Below, piece after piece: positions 1 to 12,006 of a DNA stretch of 64,000 nt. A program made the position numbers and the translations under genes. How positions within the stretch are numbered: the stretch's first letter is position 1; each line of letters opens with the position of its first letter. Under the pieces are notes generated by a model, which was given only the letters and a program-made list of their open reading frames with translations, did not search any database and was not told where the DNA came from. This DNA is from Fremontodendron californicum (lineage: Eukaryota; Streptophyta; Magnoliopsida; Malvales; Malvaceae), in the NCBI GenBank assembly GCA_030761205.1, contig JAULJL010000032.1:6825134-6889133 (forward strand). Reading direction: 5' to 3'.

Positions 1-2
1 TG

Positions 3-221
3 CAACAGGACATAAAGGAAACAAACAGGCAAATGCAACAGGACATAAAGGAAACAAACAGACAAATGACAACAAGGATGAGCCAATTAGAGACTCAAAT
101 GGGACAAATGGCAACAACAATAAGTCAAATCCAAGCAAGGGATTCCAGGAAATTACCTTCCCAAACAATAGTGAATCCTAGAGAACATGTGAATGCCATA
201 ACTCTAAGAAGTGGGAAATAG
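3..221 (+). pseudogene. gag C-terminal fragment of the Athila-type element
   Basis: The frame is open from the left edge of the window and ends at a TAG at 219-221. That stop falls right after the conserved ITLRSGK motif, where related elements read on, so it is probably a nonsense mutation. The first residues contain two head-to-tail copies of an 11-residue unit, MQQDIKETNRQ, encoded by a 33-bp repeat; a heptad-like QMxxMxxQM stretch follows. The pattern suggests a coiled coil at the end of the capsid protein. Downstream of the stop (222-471) the gag-protease linker continues in more than one frame, so the region is disrupted several times. Confidence 0.7.
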
Positions 222-471
222 CTTGAGACACCACAAAAGGATAGTGCTCAAAGGGAGGACAACACCAATGCATCATCTTCACAACCCAATGAGCCACTTG
301 TCAAGGTAATTCTTAAACCATCTTTTCCTTCTTAGCAAAGTCCAAGAAGGAGGAACAAGAGAAGAAAAATTTGGAGACCTTCCGAAAAGTTGAGGTAAAC
401 ATTTCTCTACTAGATGCCGTAAAGCAAGTGCCACTTCTAAGAGGAAGCTCAAAGGGAATGAAAAGGTAAGT

Positions 472-1209
472 ATGGGAGAGAATGTGTCTGCTGTTCTTCA
501 AAAAAAACTCCCACCTAAATGCAAGGATCCAGGTATGTTTACCATTCCTTGTAAAATAGGCAACACCAGGTTTGCACATGCTATGCTAGACTTAGGAGCA
601 TCTATCAATGTTATGCCATATTCAATTTATGCTTCTTTGAAACTAGGACCATTAAAAGAAACCGGTGTTATTTTACAACTCGCTGATCGTTCTATTACCT
701 ATCCAACAGGAGTTGTAGAAAATGTTCTTGTGCAAGTTAATGAATTGGTCTTTCCAGCTGACTTTTATGTGCTTGACATGGAAGATGATATGTCTTCTAA
801 CCCAACACCCATTTTATTTGGAAGACCATTCTTAAAAACAGCCAAGACAATAATTAATGTTAATGATGGCACACTCACTATGGAACTTGATGGTGATGTA
901 ATCCGTTTTAATATCTTTGAAGCCATGAGATACCCTAGTGATGTACATTCTGTTTATGCAATTGATACATTTGACTCTTTAGTGAAGCCAACTTTTGAGT
1001 TAAGTAGCAAAGACATAGACATTAACAAACACCTTGGCATGGATACCTCTAAAGATGAACCCGTTTTAAGTGAACATGTGGAGGAAGCATTGGAAACTTT
1101 GCAAGTGTTGCCACCTTGTAATAAAAGGTTTGAGGTTTCAGTATTAATCATCATTTACCTAATGAGAAACGTCTACCTTTTCTTTTGCAGGCACCAACAT
1201 TGGATGTAG
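472..1209 (+). pseudogene. Retropepsin-like protease region of the Athila-type element
   Basis: An open stretch of 245 codons. Residues 14-30 carry a PPKCKDPGMFTIPCKIG motif followed by A-M-L-D-L-G-A at 37-43. This is the catalytic loop position of Ty3 proteases, in the DLGA form seen in Athila-like elements. A second conserved segment, PILFGRPFLKTA, lies near residues 117-128. The last 30 or so residues read into a shifted frame. In the other frame, an APTLD-type linker that normally leads into reverse transcriptase is visible at about 1190-1240 and then fades out. This is a broken polyprotein, not a host aspartic protease. Confidence 0.75.
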
Positions 1210-3007
1210 AACCACCACTGAATCATTTGAAGTATTCAAGAATACGGTGTGGATGATGGCATGGGACTAAGTCGGCCTGAGGACAATAAACCAAGTGCGG
1301 GAGGCAACCCAAAAGGATGGAGAGCACATATTATAATCAGATTTGCTATTCCTTACTCTCCATCATTCTATCTTTTATTATTTTTCTTTAGTTTGTTTTG
1401 ATTAGTAATTCTTTTTTTTTTACACATGATTCTTATATTTGGGGATAATAGAATTACATTGAGGATAATGTAAGAATTAAGTGTGGGGGAACGAATTTAG
1501 GATTTCTTATTTTAGGTTGTTGAGTTTTTTTTTTTATTTGTTTTTAATGTGTTTCTAGTTCTTTTCAATACAATGATGAGACATGAATTGCATAGGTCTA
1601 AAACTGGTTATTAGTGAGAAGATTTTCATGAGAATTAAGCTTGATATTATTTTTTTTATGAGCCAATGTTAATATGATATGTTGATTGAGAAAGAAACAT
1701 GAGTTTTGAGCCTATATGATTGATGCATTATACATATCAATCTAATTTCTTTCTTGTGTGCTCTCATGATTATATGGTTCTCTAGAACTTGCTTTAAACC
1801 TTTTGAGACTATATTGATGCATGTGATAACATGAATATGATAGAGGCATTAGGATTATAACCAGGGCTAAACAGCCATTCCTTATTGATGTTCCAAGAGA
1901 ACATCCCCCTTAGTGAACCAATATTGAGCCTATATTGAATAAGCTATTTCTTTGGTAACCACATCTTGTCCCTAACCCAAATATACTTATTTATATCCTT
2001 ACCCTTGTTCTAAAGATGAATTAGCATGTTTTGAGACATTTTGTAAAGACAAAGAAGATTTATTGATAATTTGGGTTAGAAACAAGAAATAAGTGTGGAG
2101 GGAAAGAAAGGCAAAAGTCAAGAGAAAAAAAGAGAGGGAATATTGCCAAATACATTTCCATATGTAAAATATATATATATATATATCTATATGAATCATC
2201 TCTTGAACTTGTGGAAAAAGAAAAAGATGTTACAAAGTTGTTTAGAATGAAGAAAGGCCCAACATGAATATTCGGCCTATGGATTATATGCATTGTAAAA
2301 GAGTTTTGAGAACTTTTCTTTGTATGAATCTTATTATGTCTCTAAACTCTATGAAATCTTTGGAATATTTGTGATATCTTTATCCATTTATTCTTTAACC
2401 ACATTACAACCCCTTGGCCCCATTACAATCTTGAATAAAGACCTCTTGATTTATGAAGTTTCATGATCTAAATAGTGAAAAATAGGTGGAAAGCAAGCAT
2501 ATGGTATAACTGTTTTCATGAGATTGATTGAGTGTAAACACTTTACCACTACTTTAAAAAGTGAAAATCATGAGAGTATCCCATATGAGAAGTTGAGATT
2601 AAGTTCGAATATGCACTATTTTGATTGAAATATGTTATGTTAATATTGGCTTTACTCAAACTATTTACATTCAAGCATGATTTTTTGTGAAATTCTTTAA
2701 GCTTTTGATTAGTTTATAAGACTTGTTCAAAGATTGTCTCTAATTTATATTGAAAGGATTAGGAGTAACTATTTTTAGTATATGTTAGTTTATTTTTATT
2801 TTAGTTTTTCAATATTTGTGGGTATCGTTCTAGTAAACCCTCACGAGACTAAACTCGTCCACTAGGGACACCTAGGGGTTTAAAGGCTTGAGTCACATGC
2901 TAAGTGCCACTGTGATTTCCTACGAAAGTGGATTAGATTAGATTAGATTAGATTAGATTCTCTTAAATTTTGTTTTATTTTGTTTTGCTCGAGGACTAGC
3001 AAAAAGC
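1210..3007 (+). other. Non-coding 3' internal region of the Athila-type element
   Basis: No reading frame or known domain is visible. The stretch contains 'aagtgtggggg' motifs near 1479 and again before the LTR, typical of the 3' internal region of this element class, and a (GATTA)n microsatellite. This is where pol would be in an autonomous element. Confidence 0.6.
2931..2960. repeat. (GATTA)n microsatellite
   Basis: Perfect pentamer run just upstream of the purine tract of the Athila-type element. Confidence 0.95.
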
Positions 3008-3020
3008 TAAGTGTGGGGAT
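3008..3020 (+). promoter_or_regulatory. Polypurine tract of the Athila-type element
   Basis: The purine-rich stretch AAGTGTGGGGA ends a few bases before the LTR start TGATAAG. It is the expected plus-strand primer site for reverse transcription, and it fixes the element's orientation as +. Confidence 0.6.
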
Positions 3021-3023
3021 ATT

Positions 3024-4628
3024 TGATAAGCTCATAAAATATTCATTTTATGCCTTTCTACCTTTAGTTTTTGTTATGTTTTCGATCTTTATCTTGTTTA
3101 CTTATATTATATTTTTGAATTATAGGTATTTTGGAAGAGATGAAGTCAAAATATGTCAAATATGATGTTAAAGAGCTTATAAAATCACAATTGTAAGATG
3201 GAAGAAGACTTGGGAGTCAAAAAAATCAAATTCTTAGTGTTAAGCGATCAGACAGATTTGACCTCCGAAGCTTGTTGCTATGAAATCATTATGATAAAGT
3301 CTTTATATGAATAAACTTCCTTCTTGACTTTTTAAGCTGACTTGAATATCTTTCCTACGATAGTTTACATGCCCAAATCGGACAAGAAATGTTAATCCAA
3401 ATCAGCCAACGAAGTACGAAAAGATGCAGCAGCCAAGAAACCGAAGACAGGGAGTTCGGTGAGCAACGAGTCCACAAGACAGCAAGGTTGGAGCCGCGGC
3501 GCCGACCCTACTGACTCCAAATCCATGAAAAATCAGAAAATTCTGAAAGCTTGCCTAAATTGCAGTCATTTGCCTTCTAGCTTCCTTGATCAGCAAGAAA
3601 GAGTTTCCAAGACTTTAAAGCTCTATAAATACCATCTTTTGAGCCACCAACTATGACATGCTTTTGATTATTTATCAATAATCTTCTTCTTCTTCTTCTT
3701 TTCTCTTAGTTTTATTTTATCAATAATGCTTTTGATTATTTTCTTCTTCTTTTTCTTCTTCTTTAATTTCTTTTTTAGTTTCTTTTGAAAATCATGTTTA
3801 TGTTAACTATGCCTATACAAGGCTAAACTTCTCTTTGGTTGAGGGTGATTTCAAAGCCCTGGACATGTTGTGTAATTGATTTTTAGATTTTATCTATCAT
3901 TAATTTTCTATCAAAGTTGATTATGTTCTTCCATAAGATTTGTTTATGATCATTGTCTTGATTTGTTTAGGTGCGTAACTAGATAGATCTTGATAATTGT
4001 CTATTGCTAGTTTAGGAGTCTTGATCCGTGTAATTGTCTTGATTTCCTATTCATAAGTGGCAATTTGTGATTAATGATTATAGTCAAGTTTTTGCTAATT
4101 GCAAAGTGGAACATAACATAGGTTAAAGAATCTGAGCTTATGTGTTTGTTGCCTAGATCAACCTATCTTTCTCATCATAAAGTTGCCATTACATTAAATC
4201 TCTAGGTTGTCTAGTGGTTAGAGGTTAAATAGAGAGCTTGTTCTATTTAACGACGAACTAAGGAAAGATTGGGGTGATAGAGCTTGTTATTATCTACGGT
4301 TGATAATTTTAATAGTTAATTGATGTTGATAGATCTGAAATTGATTCTCAATGATGTCTAGTGGTGGAGAATGAAACTTTAACCATACCTTTCTTATATA
4401 TTTGATTTGATTTGATTTTATTTATTTGCTTCTTACTTTTCTTTTCTTAATTTTTAAAATTCTTTTAAAAAACCCTTTTTCTTTTATTGTTCTTGAATCT
4501 AAGTTTTAAACTAGTAATTTATAAACTAAAAACCAATCTCTGTGGATTCGACTCTAGGATGCTACTTTACTATAATTGATCATATTACTTGCAAGGTTTA
4601 ATAAAGATACACTCTTTTGGGTGCATCA
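3024..4628 (+). repeat. 3' LTR of the Athila-type element (about 1.6 kb)
   Basis: It starts TGATAAG right after the purine tract and ends GTGCATCA, giving TGAT...ATCA terminal inverted bases. It contains CTT-rich microsatellite blocks near 3680-3760. The 5' partner LTR is not in the window. The right flank begins AAAAC, which should be the target duplication if the end call is right. Confidence 0.7.
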
Positions 4629-4873
4629 AAAACTCAAAAAAAAATTGAAACTCTCACCAATAGGTTCGGCCAAGGCATGATTTTATGGGATTAAAATAGT
4701 TTTTTTTTTTTTGAAAAAAAAATGCATTAGACTCATGTAGCCCACAATCTCCATATTTAACCTTTAAAAAATTGATTTTTTCAATACTTTGAAAAAAAGA
4801 TTTTGACTATGAACCATTGATTAATCCTAACCAAAATCCATTGAAAATCATTTTAAAAACATGTTTTAATGCA

Positions 4874-5215
4874 AACAAAGTGGTTGACTCAAGGTTGGCC
4901 TCATGGATGATTAATCTGGCCTAGCCATCACTTAGACCAAATCTAAGATCATCAAGCTCATAACCACTTTTTCAAAGAGAAAAACAAGGAACAAAAATAT
5001 GCAACGTCAAGAATGCTCCACAATAGATCATATTCAACAATATGCCAACATCAAAGATAACAACATGTAAACAAGATATCATAGATAGCCATTTTTTAGT
5101 AAAATAAGAAGTTGGCTCAAGGTTGACCACATGGATGATTAATCTGGCCTAACCATCACTTAAAAAAATCTAAGATTATCAAGCTCATAACTTCTTCATT
5201 TTCAAAAGAAAAACA
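4874..5215. repeat. Direct repeat, two copies of about 110 bp, 230 bp apart
   Basis: The segment 'ggttgactcaaggttggc' through 'aaaaacaagga' at about 4881-4990 recurs with substitutions at about 5111-5220. Both copies share 'catggatgattaatctggcc' and 'atcaagctcataac'. Confidence 0.75.
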
Positions 5216-6169
5216 AGAAGAGAATCATCAAATAATCACAATAGACCACAATAATCATATATCAAACAAAAAAGAACAAAAGAAACATAGCAATATAAAC
5301 ATGAAGCTTGCGCCACTTGTAAGAACAAGGAAAACATTTTTGCAAAAAAATGGTAGTTTTGAAAAGAAAAGAGGAGAAGAAGAGAAACTTTTTGAAAAAC
5401 CTTTTGAAAACCTCGAAATTGTAAGAAAAGAAATAACAGAACATGAAGTAGAGAAAAAAACTTTAAAGAGAAAAATAAATGTAAAGAAGAAAAGATGGAA
5501 AGCTACCTTAGCAAAAGCTTTTTTCCTAACCAACAAAGACCTTTCTTTTTCTTTTATCTCTTTCTTTTTCTTTCCTTTTTTCTCTTCCTCTTTTCTCTAT
5601 TTTTTTCTTCCCTTATCTTGCAAAAAAAAAAAAAAAATGGGAGTCAATGGGGCTGCCTTGGCCGAAACTCCCCTAGGGAGCCCTCCCTTGGTCTTCTTTT
5701 TTTCTTCTAGCTATCTCTAGATTATTCTAGGTTCTTCCATTTTTTAGCCACATGGCAACCTCTCCCTCCTTAGCCAATAGTCTTCCTCCTTTAATAGATT
5801 GCTCATGTCCTTACTATGTGCTCATCCACTTATTTACTAAGCTTGCCATTTAACCTTCCAAGAACATCCTCCACTCTTTTTTTTATTACAACTTTATCTT
5901 ACACTTATTTATACAATGCTACTACAACTTTTTATTTTTTCTAATCTCACCCCTTTTTCACCCATCCATTTTCCTATATGGACTTTAACTTTGAGTCTTC
6001 CATGTATTTCTTCTCTTCTTGGACCCTTAAGTTTGGGCTCTCCATATTTTTCACATAAGTTGGGCTCTTAATTTCCTACCCAACTTTCTACTCATTGGAT
6101 CCTTAATAAAAAGTGAGCTCCCTTCTTCCATTAAAAAAAAAAAATCCTACCACTTGGATTTTAGAAAAA

Positions 6170-6360
6170 TGGGCTTCTATCTTTCACCAAAAATTCCCAT
6201 CACTTCATAAAAATAATGGTCTTCCAATTTTTCACCAAAAATTCCCATAACTTGATAAAAATAACAGTCTTCCAATTTTCACCAAATTTTCTATCCCTTG
6301 ATAAGAATAATGGTCTTCTAATTTTCCACCACATTTTCTATCCATTAGACCTTCAAAAAT
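6170..6360. repeat. Degenerate tandem repeat, about 50-bp unit, three to four copies
   Basis: Units read roughly 'tcttccaatttttcacca' followed by 'aattcccat' and 'cttgataaaaataa'. They occur near 6176, 6220, 6268 and 6313 inside the truncated LTR. Confidence 0.7.
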
Positions 6361-6673
6361 GGGCTTGCAAAATTATCTTGAGATTTCCACCCGAACTTTT
6401 CTACCATTTGATTCCAACTTTATTCCAATTAATCTCATTCCTTCACTTCTCAAAGTTGATTTTCCAATTATCAAGATTATCTCTTTAACATTCAAATTTC
6501 CTTTTTAAATCTTGCTTTTCCGATTTAACTTCTCCAAATCAACATTGGCATGTCCACTTTGCCGAACCCTAATGTTAAGTCATTAAGCCATGAAATTGAG
6601 GTGAGTTTAGAAAATTGGATTTTATAGAAGGACATACCTTGTTTAAGGGTTCAGACAAAATTGTCTATAATGC

Positions 6674-7071
6674 CTATTGAGATTTGGGATAAGATGGAGT
6701 TTTTTTTTTACCCTTACATATTAGATATGTCTATGAATGGAATCAAATTACGTTTAGATGAGATTTGAAATGCCAAACTCGAAGTAGTTTTAAATTAAAT
6801 AATAATTATATACTATTTATTTATTTATTTATTCAAATAAGTAACAAACACAATAATAATATAATTTCTAGTATTTTATTTAATAAAATATATAAATAAA
6901 TAAACATTTAAGATTAAATAGTTAGTCAAGTTTGGGCCTGAAATCTTAATGCAAATTTGACCCATTATATATCCAAAAGAGTGCTCGAGTCCACCCAAAT
7001 GTTAAATGAAAATTCAGACCTAAATGGCCTTGACTAATGTTAAATGAAAATTCAGGCTTAAGTGGCTTGAC
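6674..7071. other. AT-rich gap with a 37-bp duplication
   Basis: No gene is visible. Near 7000-7071 the unit 'aatgttaaatgaaaattcag' plus its tail occurs twice in tandem with a few changes. Confidence 0.6.
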
Positions 7072-7534
7072 TAGAGGTGTCTATGTGTCGCGTTTGTTTG
7101 AATTCGGATTTGGTTTAAATACTATACTAATATATATTTTGTTTGTCCCGGCTAGATTCGGCTTGAAATATGGACAAAAAATTATGTCTAGGCTCAATCC
7201 AGTTATGTAAAATCATTATTCAAGTCTGCATAGGTCCGTCCAAATTTATATACAGAGAGATCGATTTTTTTCAAAAAATCTACCCCTCTATAAAAAAGAT
7301 CGATCCATATGTAAAAATGATTGATCCCTCAAAAATCTATATTAGTAATAGTAAAACGGATCTAGTCGGGTTTGAGCAAAAAAAAATAATGTTCAAGGCC
7401 CAGTCCGTGTTTTAAACAAGTTTCATTTTTTTGTTCAAATCCATTTTTCCGACCTAATATTTCTGTCAAAGCCCTCCCAGATAATAGGCAAACCTTCGGA
7501 CTTAAACAAGAAGCCCGACCTTTGGATATGTCTA
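7072..7534. mobile_element. Non-autonomous hAT-type MITE, diverged
   Basis: The left end TAGAGGTGTCTATGTGTCG and the reverse complement of the right end (TAGACATATCC...GGTCGGGC) match the termini of the better preserved element at 44917-45471. The interior shares gcccgacc and caaggcccagtccg-like blocks. The target duplication is not clear. Too short and non-coding for an autonomous element. Confidence 0.5.
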
Positions 7535-8117
7535 GACTTATTATAATCTACTAGAACCTTCATGGATCTTGATTCCTCTATAAAAAAAAATGATTTCATA
7601 TACGAGTTCGTTTTTGATACACTGTTAGGGTAATTTTTTAACTCCACAAATAAGGTTAAGAGATTGTCAAATGTTTCACTTTTTTTTAATGAGAAATTAT
7701 CCTATCCAACGTTGGTAAACATTTTAAACATTATAAATAAAGTTAGTAAAATGATACATAAAAGTATTAATGTACAAGTAGTAAAACTTAAAAGTCTAAA
7801 CTCTGTAGTCTAAAACCATGAAAATGATGGTATTCAAGAAGTAGTCGAAGTTTTCTTGGATTTTACTCATTTTCCTTGGCTCTTGAGAATTGAGATGATT
7901 CCCTCCTAGTTATACAACAAGGCTGACTCATCTCATGTAAAACTTGCGCTCCCCTTAAACCTGTAGTCCCGATAAAGGAAAAATAAAAATAAAAATAGGA
8001 CCATATGAAACATAGAAGCAGCCTTGGCAACTGCTCAAATCCCACGTTGATTAAAAACAAAGGCCAATACTCTAAGTACAATAATATAAACTAATGTGAA
8101 CTTTCATTTTAGAATAC
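7535..8117. other. AT-rich gap, no gene seen
   Basis: Short open stretches on both strands have no recognisable domain, codon bias or splice context. Nothing supportable found. Confidence 0.5.
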
Positions 8118-8196
8118 GGAGCCGTGCGGTGAGCACAAAACGAATTATTCTTTCGCCTTTTACTAAAGAATACCGTGTGCTCGCCGCTATTAACGG
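8118..8196. repeat. Imperfect inverted repeat (hairpin)
   Basis: GCGGTGAGCAC near 8133 pairs with GTGCTCGCCGC near 8178 (one mismatch). Inside, ATTCTTT pairs with AAAGAAT. The GC content is far above the surroundings. It may be the centre of a small fold-back element; I do not recognise it. Confidence 0.6.
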
Positions 8197-8307
8197 CATA
8201 CGCCAATTTTTGGAGGGCTCTTTCAATGTGGATGAGTCCCTACAATTCCAGTCTAAGCTTTAAAAAAAAGGGTTCCTTCCGAAGCTGAAATTGTTTTGAA
8301 GAAAAAA

Positions 8308-9276
8308 AAATAATATCATGAATAGCCCTTAAAATTTATCAAATTTATTAATGTAGTATCTGTACTTTAAAAATGTCTATTTTGGTACTTAAAGTTTAAA
8401 CTCTGTATGTTATTATAGTACCTGTCAGTAATACCGTTAAAAATTGATGAGGTGGCTTTTATATCCAATGAAAACTTGACACGTGACACCATATAACGAT
8501 GCCACGTGTACTAACTAATAAATTATTATTTTAATTTTAAAAATAAAAATAATATTATTTTAAAAATATAATGATGACACGTGACACCATATAATGATGC
8601 CACGTGTATTAACTTAAAAAAGAACAAAAATTAATGAATATTTTTAAAAATTTAAAATTTTAAAATTTTAAAAAATTTAAAAAATTTAAAAATTTAAAAA
8701 ATTAATTTCATATTTAATTTTTGTAATTTTTTAATAAATATTTTTTTAAAAGAATTAAAATAATTTCATAGTTTAATTTTTGTAATTTTCAAAAATAACT
8801 TTTTTTAGAATTTTTTTTTTAAATTTCAAATATTATAAATGATTTAATATTTAATTTTAAAATATTTCATATTTTAAAAATAATTTTAGTTAAATATTTT
8901 TATTTTGTTATTTTTTAAAATTTTGAATTTAAAAAATAGAATTTAATTTTAAAATATATTATTATTTTAATATAATTTTTTAAGTTTTTTAAAAAATTAG
9001 ATATTAATTTTTAAAATATTTTTTATTTATTTTTAAAATATTTTTTTTTGTTTTTTTAGAAAAAAAATCAGATATTAATTTTTAAAAAATCAGGTGCTGC
9101 CACGTGTCATCACCTGATTGGTCAATGCGACATCATCATCTATATTAATGGTGTTAAGTCAAAGTACCAATTGATACACGGTTTGATAGTGCAAGTACCA
9201 CATTGAATATTTTTAAAGTACAGGTACCACATTGACAAATTTGATAAACTTCAATGACTATTCATGATATTATCCC
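8308..9276. mobile_element. MITE with long terminal inverted repeats and 9-bp target duplication
   Basis: The left end 'taatatcatgaatag' followed by 'atttatcaaattt' is the inverse of the right end 'aaatttgataaac' and 'ctattcatgatatta'. The inverted arms run well over 60 bp. AAGAAAAAA occurs at 8299-8307 and again at 9277-9285, a 9-bp direct duplication as made by Mutator-type transposases. The interior is extremely AT-rich, non-coding and carries several CACGTG cores. Confidence 0.7.
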
Positions 9277-9557
9277 AAGAAAAAAGTTTGCTTAGCCTCC
9301 CTTCTAATTGTTAGAATGAATAGTTTGATTAGCCTCACTTCTAATTGTTAGAATGAATAATGTGTTAGAAAACTGATTTTCTAACAATAAGATATAAATA
9401 TTAATTGTGTTTTGTGAACTTTCAAGTTAATTAATATATTATTTATAATAATAATATTATATTAAATATAATAATTGATAATTTTATTTATTATTTTAAT
9501 GCTGGTGAAGATATTATTATATATATTAATCTTAAAAACTTATTAGTAAAGTTTAAT
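9277..9557. repeat. AT-rich gap with a 39-bp tandem duplication
   Basis: 'cttctaattgttagaatgaa' occurs at 9301 and 9340 in tandem with flanking bases. The rest is AT-rich and featureless. Confidence 0.7.
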
Positions 9558-9955
9558 GTTGAAAAAACCGGACCGAAAGTCAAACCGGTGTGATTTTCGA
9601 GTCACCGGTCCAACCGATTGAATCGGATTGTTCAATTTTAAAAATAAATTAAATATTAAATATATGATTTTAATATGAAATAATATGAAATATAGTCATT
9701 AGTTAATAAAAAATTGTTTGGCTTAATGGTATAGTATTTTCTAAATAATTAAGAGATTCAAAGTTCAAAATCTTATCATTTACAAATAATTTTTTAATAA
9801 AGAATAATAAAATTAATAAAAACTGATTTTTTTATCGATTTTTAACTGGTTGAACCAATTTTTTACTCGTTCATTATATGTCCAGTTTTTATATGCATCG
9901 GACCAAACAAAGCAGTCGATTCTCGATTCAATCAGCCGATCCAAATTTTTTATCA
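9558..9955 (+). mobile_element. Non-autonomous element with CCGGTCC-rich ends and tRNA-like boxes (copy 1)
   Basis: Ends carry 'accggaccgaaagtcaaacc' on the left and 'gccgatcc' on the right. A diverged copy lies inverted at 43668-44060. Inside, 'ttggcttaatggtatag' followed about 45 bp later by 'aaagttcaaaatc' resembles the A and B boxes of a tRNA-derived pol III promoter. It could be a SINE-derived or composite MITE. I see no clear target duplication. Confidence 0.5.
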
Positions 9956-10437
9956 ATGGTAAAATCCATATTAATTAGTCGTAAGGGAACACTATGGTGG
10001 TTAGATATCCAAAATTATCATCAATGAGGGTATCAAAGCCACACATGATGCTTCTTCTCCTTGAGTTGTGCTCTCTTTTGATGAGAAATCTTTCATTTTA
10101 ATTGCTTCTTCCTTCCATTAACTATATTTATTTGATTAAATTTATAAAAAAATTCTTTCTCCACCCACAAAATTTTGGTTTGATAGAATTTAAAATAGCA
10201 TAGTAAGAAGCATGGGTGAAACCACTTTTCAAAAAAAAAGAGAAGAAGCTTGGGAGGAAGATGTGTTGTGTTAATATACCATCATTATAGTAGTATTAAT
10301 ATACATCATTTTAGTTGTTGATTTATCCAAAAATGATTTTTTTTTTAATTAGTTTTTTATTTTTTAATATATTTTAAGGATATGTGTCATCTTGACAACT
10401 TGCTTCTAGAGTTTAAAAATTCTACTAATAGTATCTA

Positions 10438-10440
<3 letters not shown>
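9956..10440. other. AT-rich gap, no gene seen
   Basis: No reading frame, RNA or repeat boundary is supportable here. Confidence 0.5.

Positions 10441-10471
<31 letters not shown>
10441..10471. repeat. (TA)n microsatellite
   Basis: Perfect TA run. It is followed by a short hairpin: AGTTGGTGTCA near 10484 pairs with TGACACCAACT near 10503. Confidence 0.95.
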
Positions 10472-10475
<4 letters not shown>

Positions 10476-10519
10476 CTGACAGAGTTGGTGTCATGAGTCA
10501 AGTGACACCAACTTGATTA

Positions 10520-12006
10520 AGAAAATTACATAAAAATCAAATTATAATTATAAAATAAAATTAAAAGTACTTAAGTCTTTCAATCTATAAAAATAACTAC
10601 TCAAAAAAAAAGTACTCACCTTTTTTAATATATCTTTTAATTTTTAAAAAAAAATAATTATTCACTTAATTTTTTTTTTAATATAATAACTTTTTTAAAA
10701 ATATTTTTTACTCACAAAATGAATGTGATAAATTCTAGTATGAGATAATTTCTCTCGATGTATTTATATTTTATTTATGTTTTCTATTAACAAATTTATC
10801 TTGTAATTTAAGTTTCTGATTGATTGCTATTTTCAATGCTTGCAAATGTTTGCAGTTGCCATGCTTTTTTTTTTTTCTTTTTTCTTTTAAGAAAAGAGCT
10901 TTACATCAAAGAAATGACACCATCAAGCATGAATATGGCCTTACATATCCATCAAACGACATAATATAGCTTTCAAAAAGGAATTTAATCTTTGCATATT
11001 CCTTGAATTATTTACTCATTTGTGCTTCCATTTTTCTCCTTACCAGATACAACCACATCCTAAGAGAGCTTTACATACAACCACATACAACCATATCCAA
11101 TAAAAAATGTTCCCAACAATTCCTAATTCTTAAAATTTTCTCACGTAAATATAAACTTTTTCACGTTAACGATGAGTCCTATTAATAAAATTAAATTATA
11201 TTAAATTTTTCTTTCACTTCATATTTACATTTCAACATAAAATATAAAATTATTCTTCATAAAAAAAAAAAACAAAAAAAAATTATATTCTTCGCCTTTT
11301 TTTTCTTTTAAAAAAAATAATTATGATGTGTAAAAAAATATGATATGATTTAATTTTATTAATTAGCTTCATCGCTGACATGATGGAAATGATTTATATA
11401 ATAATTTCTCCAAACGCAATGCCATATAAACTTCTATGATCTAAAATGGGTTTTTTTTTATTGTTTAAAAAAAAAAGTTTTTTTCCTTTTTCTTTTGCTT
11501 GTATTTTGAAAGCTTAATGTAGACTTTAAAATTCAAAGGGCAAATATACAATGTTGCATGAAAGTAGATTAGAGGTTCAAATGTGATTAACCATATCCGC
11601 AGGACAAAAATCAAAAGCATTAGTTTTTTTTTTTTATATAATTATTATCCGTTATTTTATCTATTTTTAATATATAATTATATATTTTAAAAATAAATAT
11701 ATATTAACTAAAATTTAGTAAAATCTTTTCATATGCAAATTATATAAATTTATTATTTTTAATATCAATGCAAAATTAATTATAAATATATAAAATTTAA
11801 TTATTTTTTATTCATAATAAATAAATTTATTTACTTTTTAAAATTAGTAAAAATTTTAAACTTTTGAAATAAAATAGTTTCATATAAATTTGATTTTTTA
11901 TTTATTATTAAATTTATTTATTTAACAAAAGTAGTTTAATAAATTAAATTTCTTTTTTATAAATTAAATAAATCTTGTTAATAATAAAAAAATATTTAAA
12001 ATAATA
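10520..12006. other. AT-rich gap, no gene seen
   Basis: Long homopolymers and AT-rich sequence. The 60-codon open stretch at 11003-11185 has no recognisable features. Confidence 0.5.

Larger units (their letters stand above)
1..4628 (+). mobile_element. Right part of an Athila-type Ty3 element lacking RT and integrase
   Basis: From left to right it holds the C-terminal end of gag, an aspartic protease region, about 1.8 kb of non-coding DNA, a purine-rich tract and a 3' LTR. The wording of the gag end (NPREHVNAITLRSGK) and a protease with D-L-G-A instead of D-S/T-G are typical of plant Athila-like Ty3 elements. Recognisable coding stops about where reverse transcriptase should begin, and no RT, RNase H or integrase motif follows. 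The element is therefore a non-autonomous derivative with gag and protease only. Its 5' half and its left target duplication lie outside the window. Certainty about the superfamily is high; the exact lineage is inferred from motif wording. Confidence 0.8.
4640..6673 (-). repeat. Diverged, truncated LTR of a Tat-like large-LTR family
   Basis: The right end resembles the terminus of the large LTRs elsewhere in this window: 'catacc..gttta..ggt', then 'gacaaaatt' and 'tgtcta', near 6636-6672. Other landmarks come in the same order as in the solo LTR at 38152-43023: a pyrimidine-rich block near 5540-5610, a 'ccttggccgaa' motif near 5656, and stretches with 'caaaatgggctt'. The left part is missing and abuts the Athila-type LTR end, so that element probably inserted into this older LTR. 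Similarity is patchy; a pairwise alignment would settle it. Confidence 0.45.

Noticed and set aside
5301..5720. 139-codon open frame on the + strand
   Set aside because: Low-complexity Lys/Phe-rich translation of purine and pyrimidine tracts inside a decayed LTR, overlapped by open frames on both strands.
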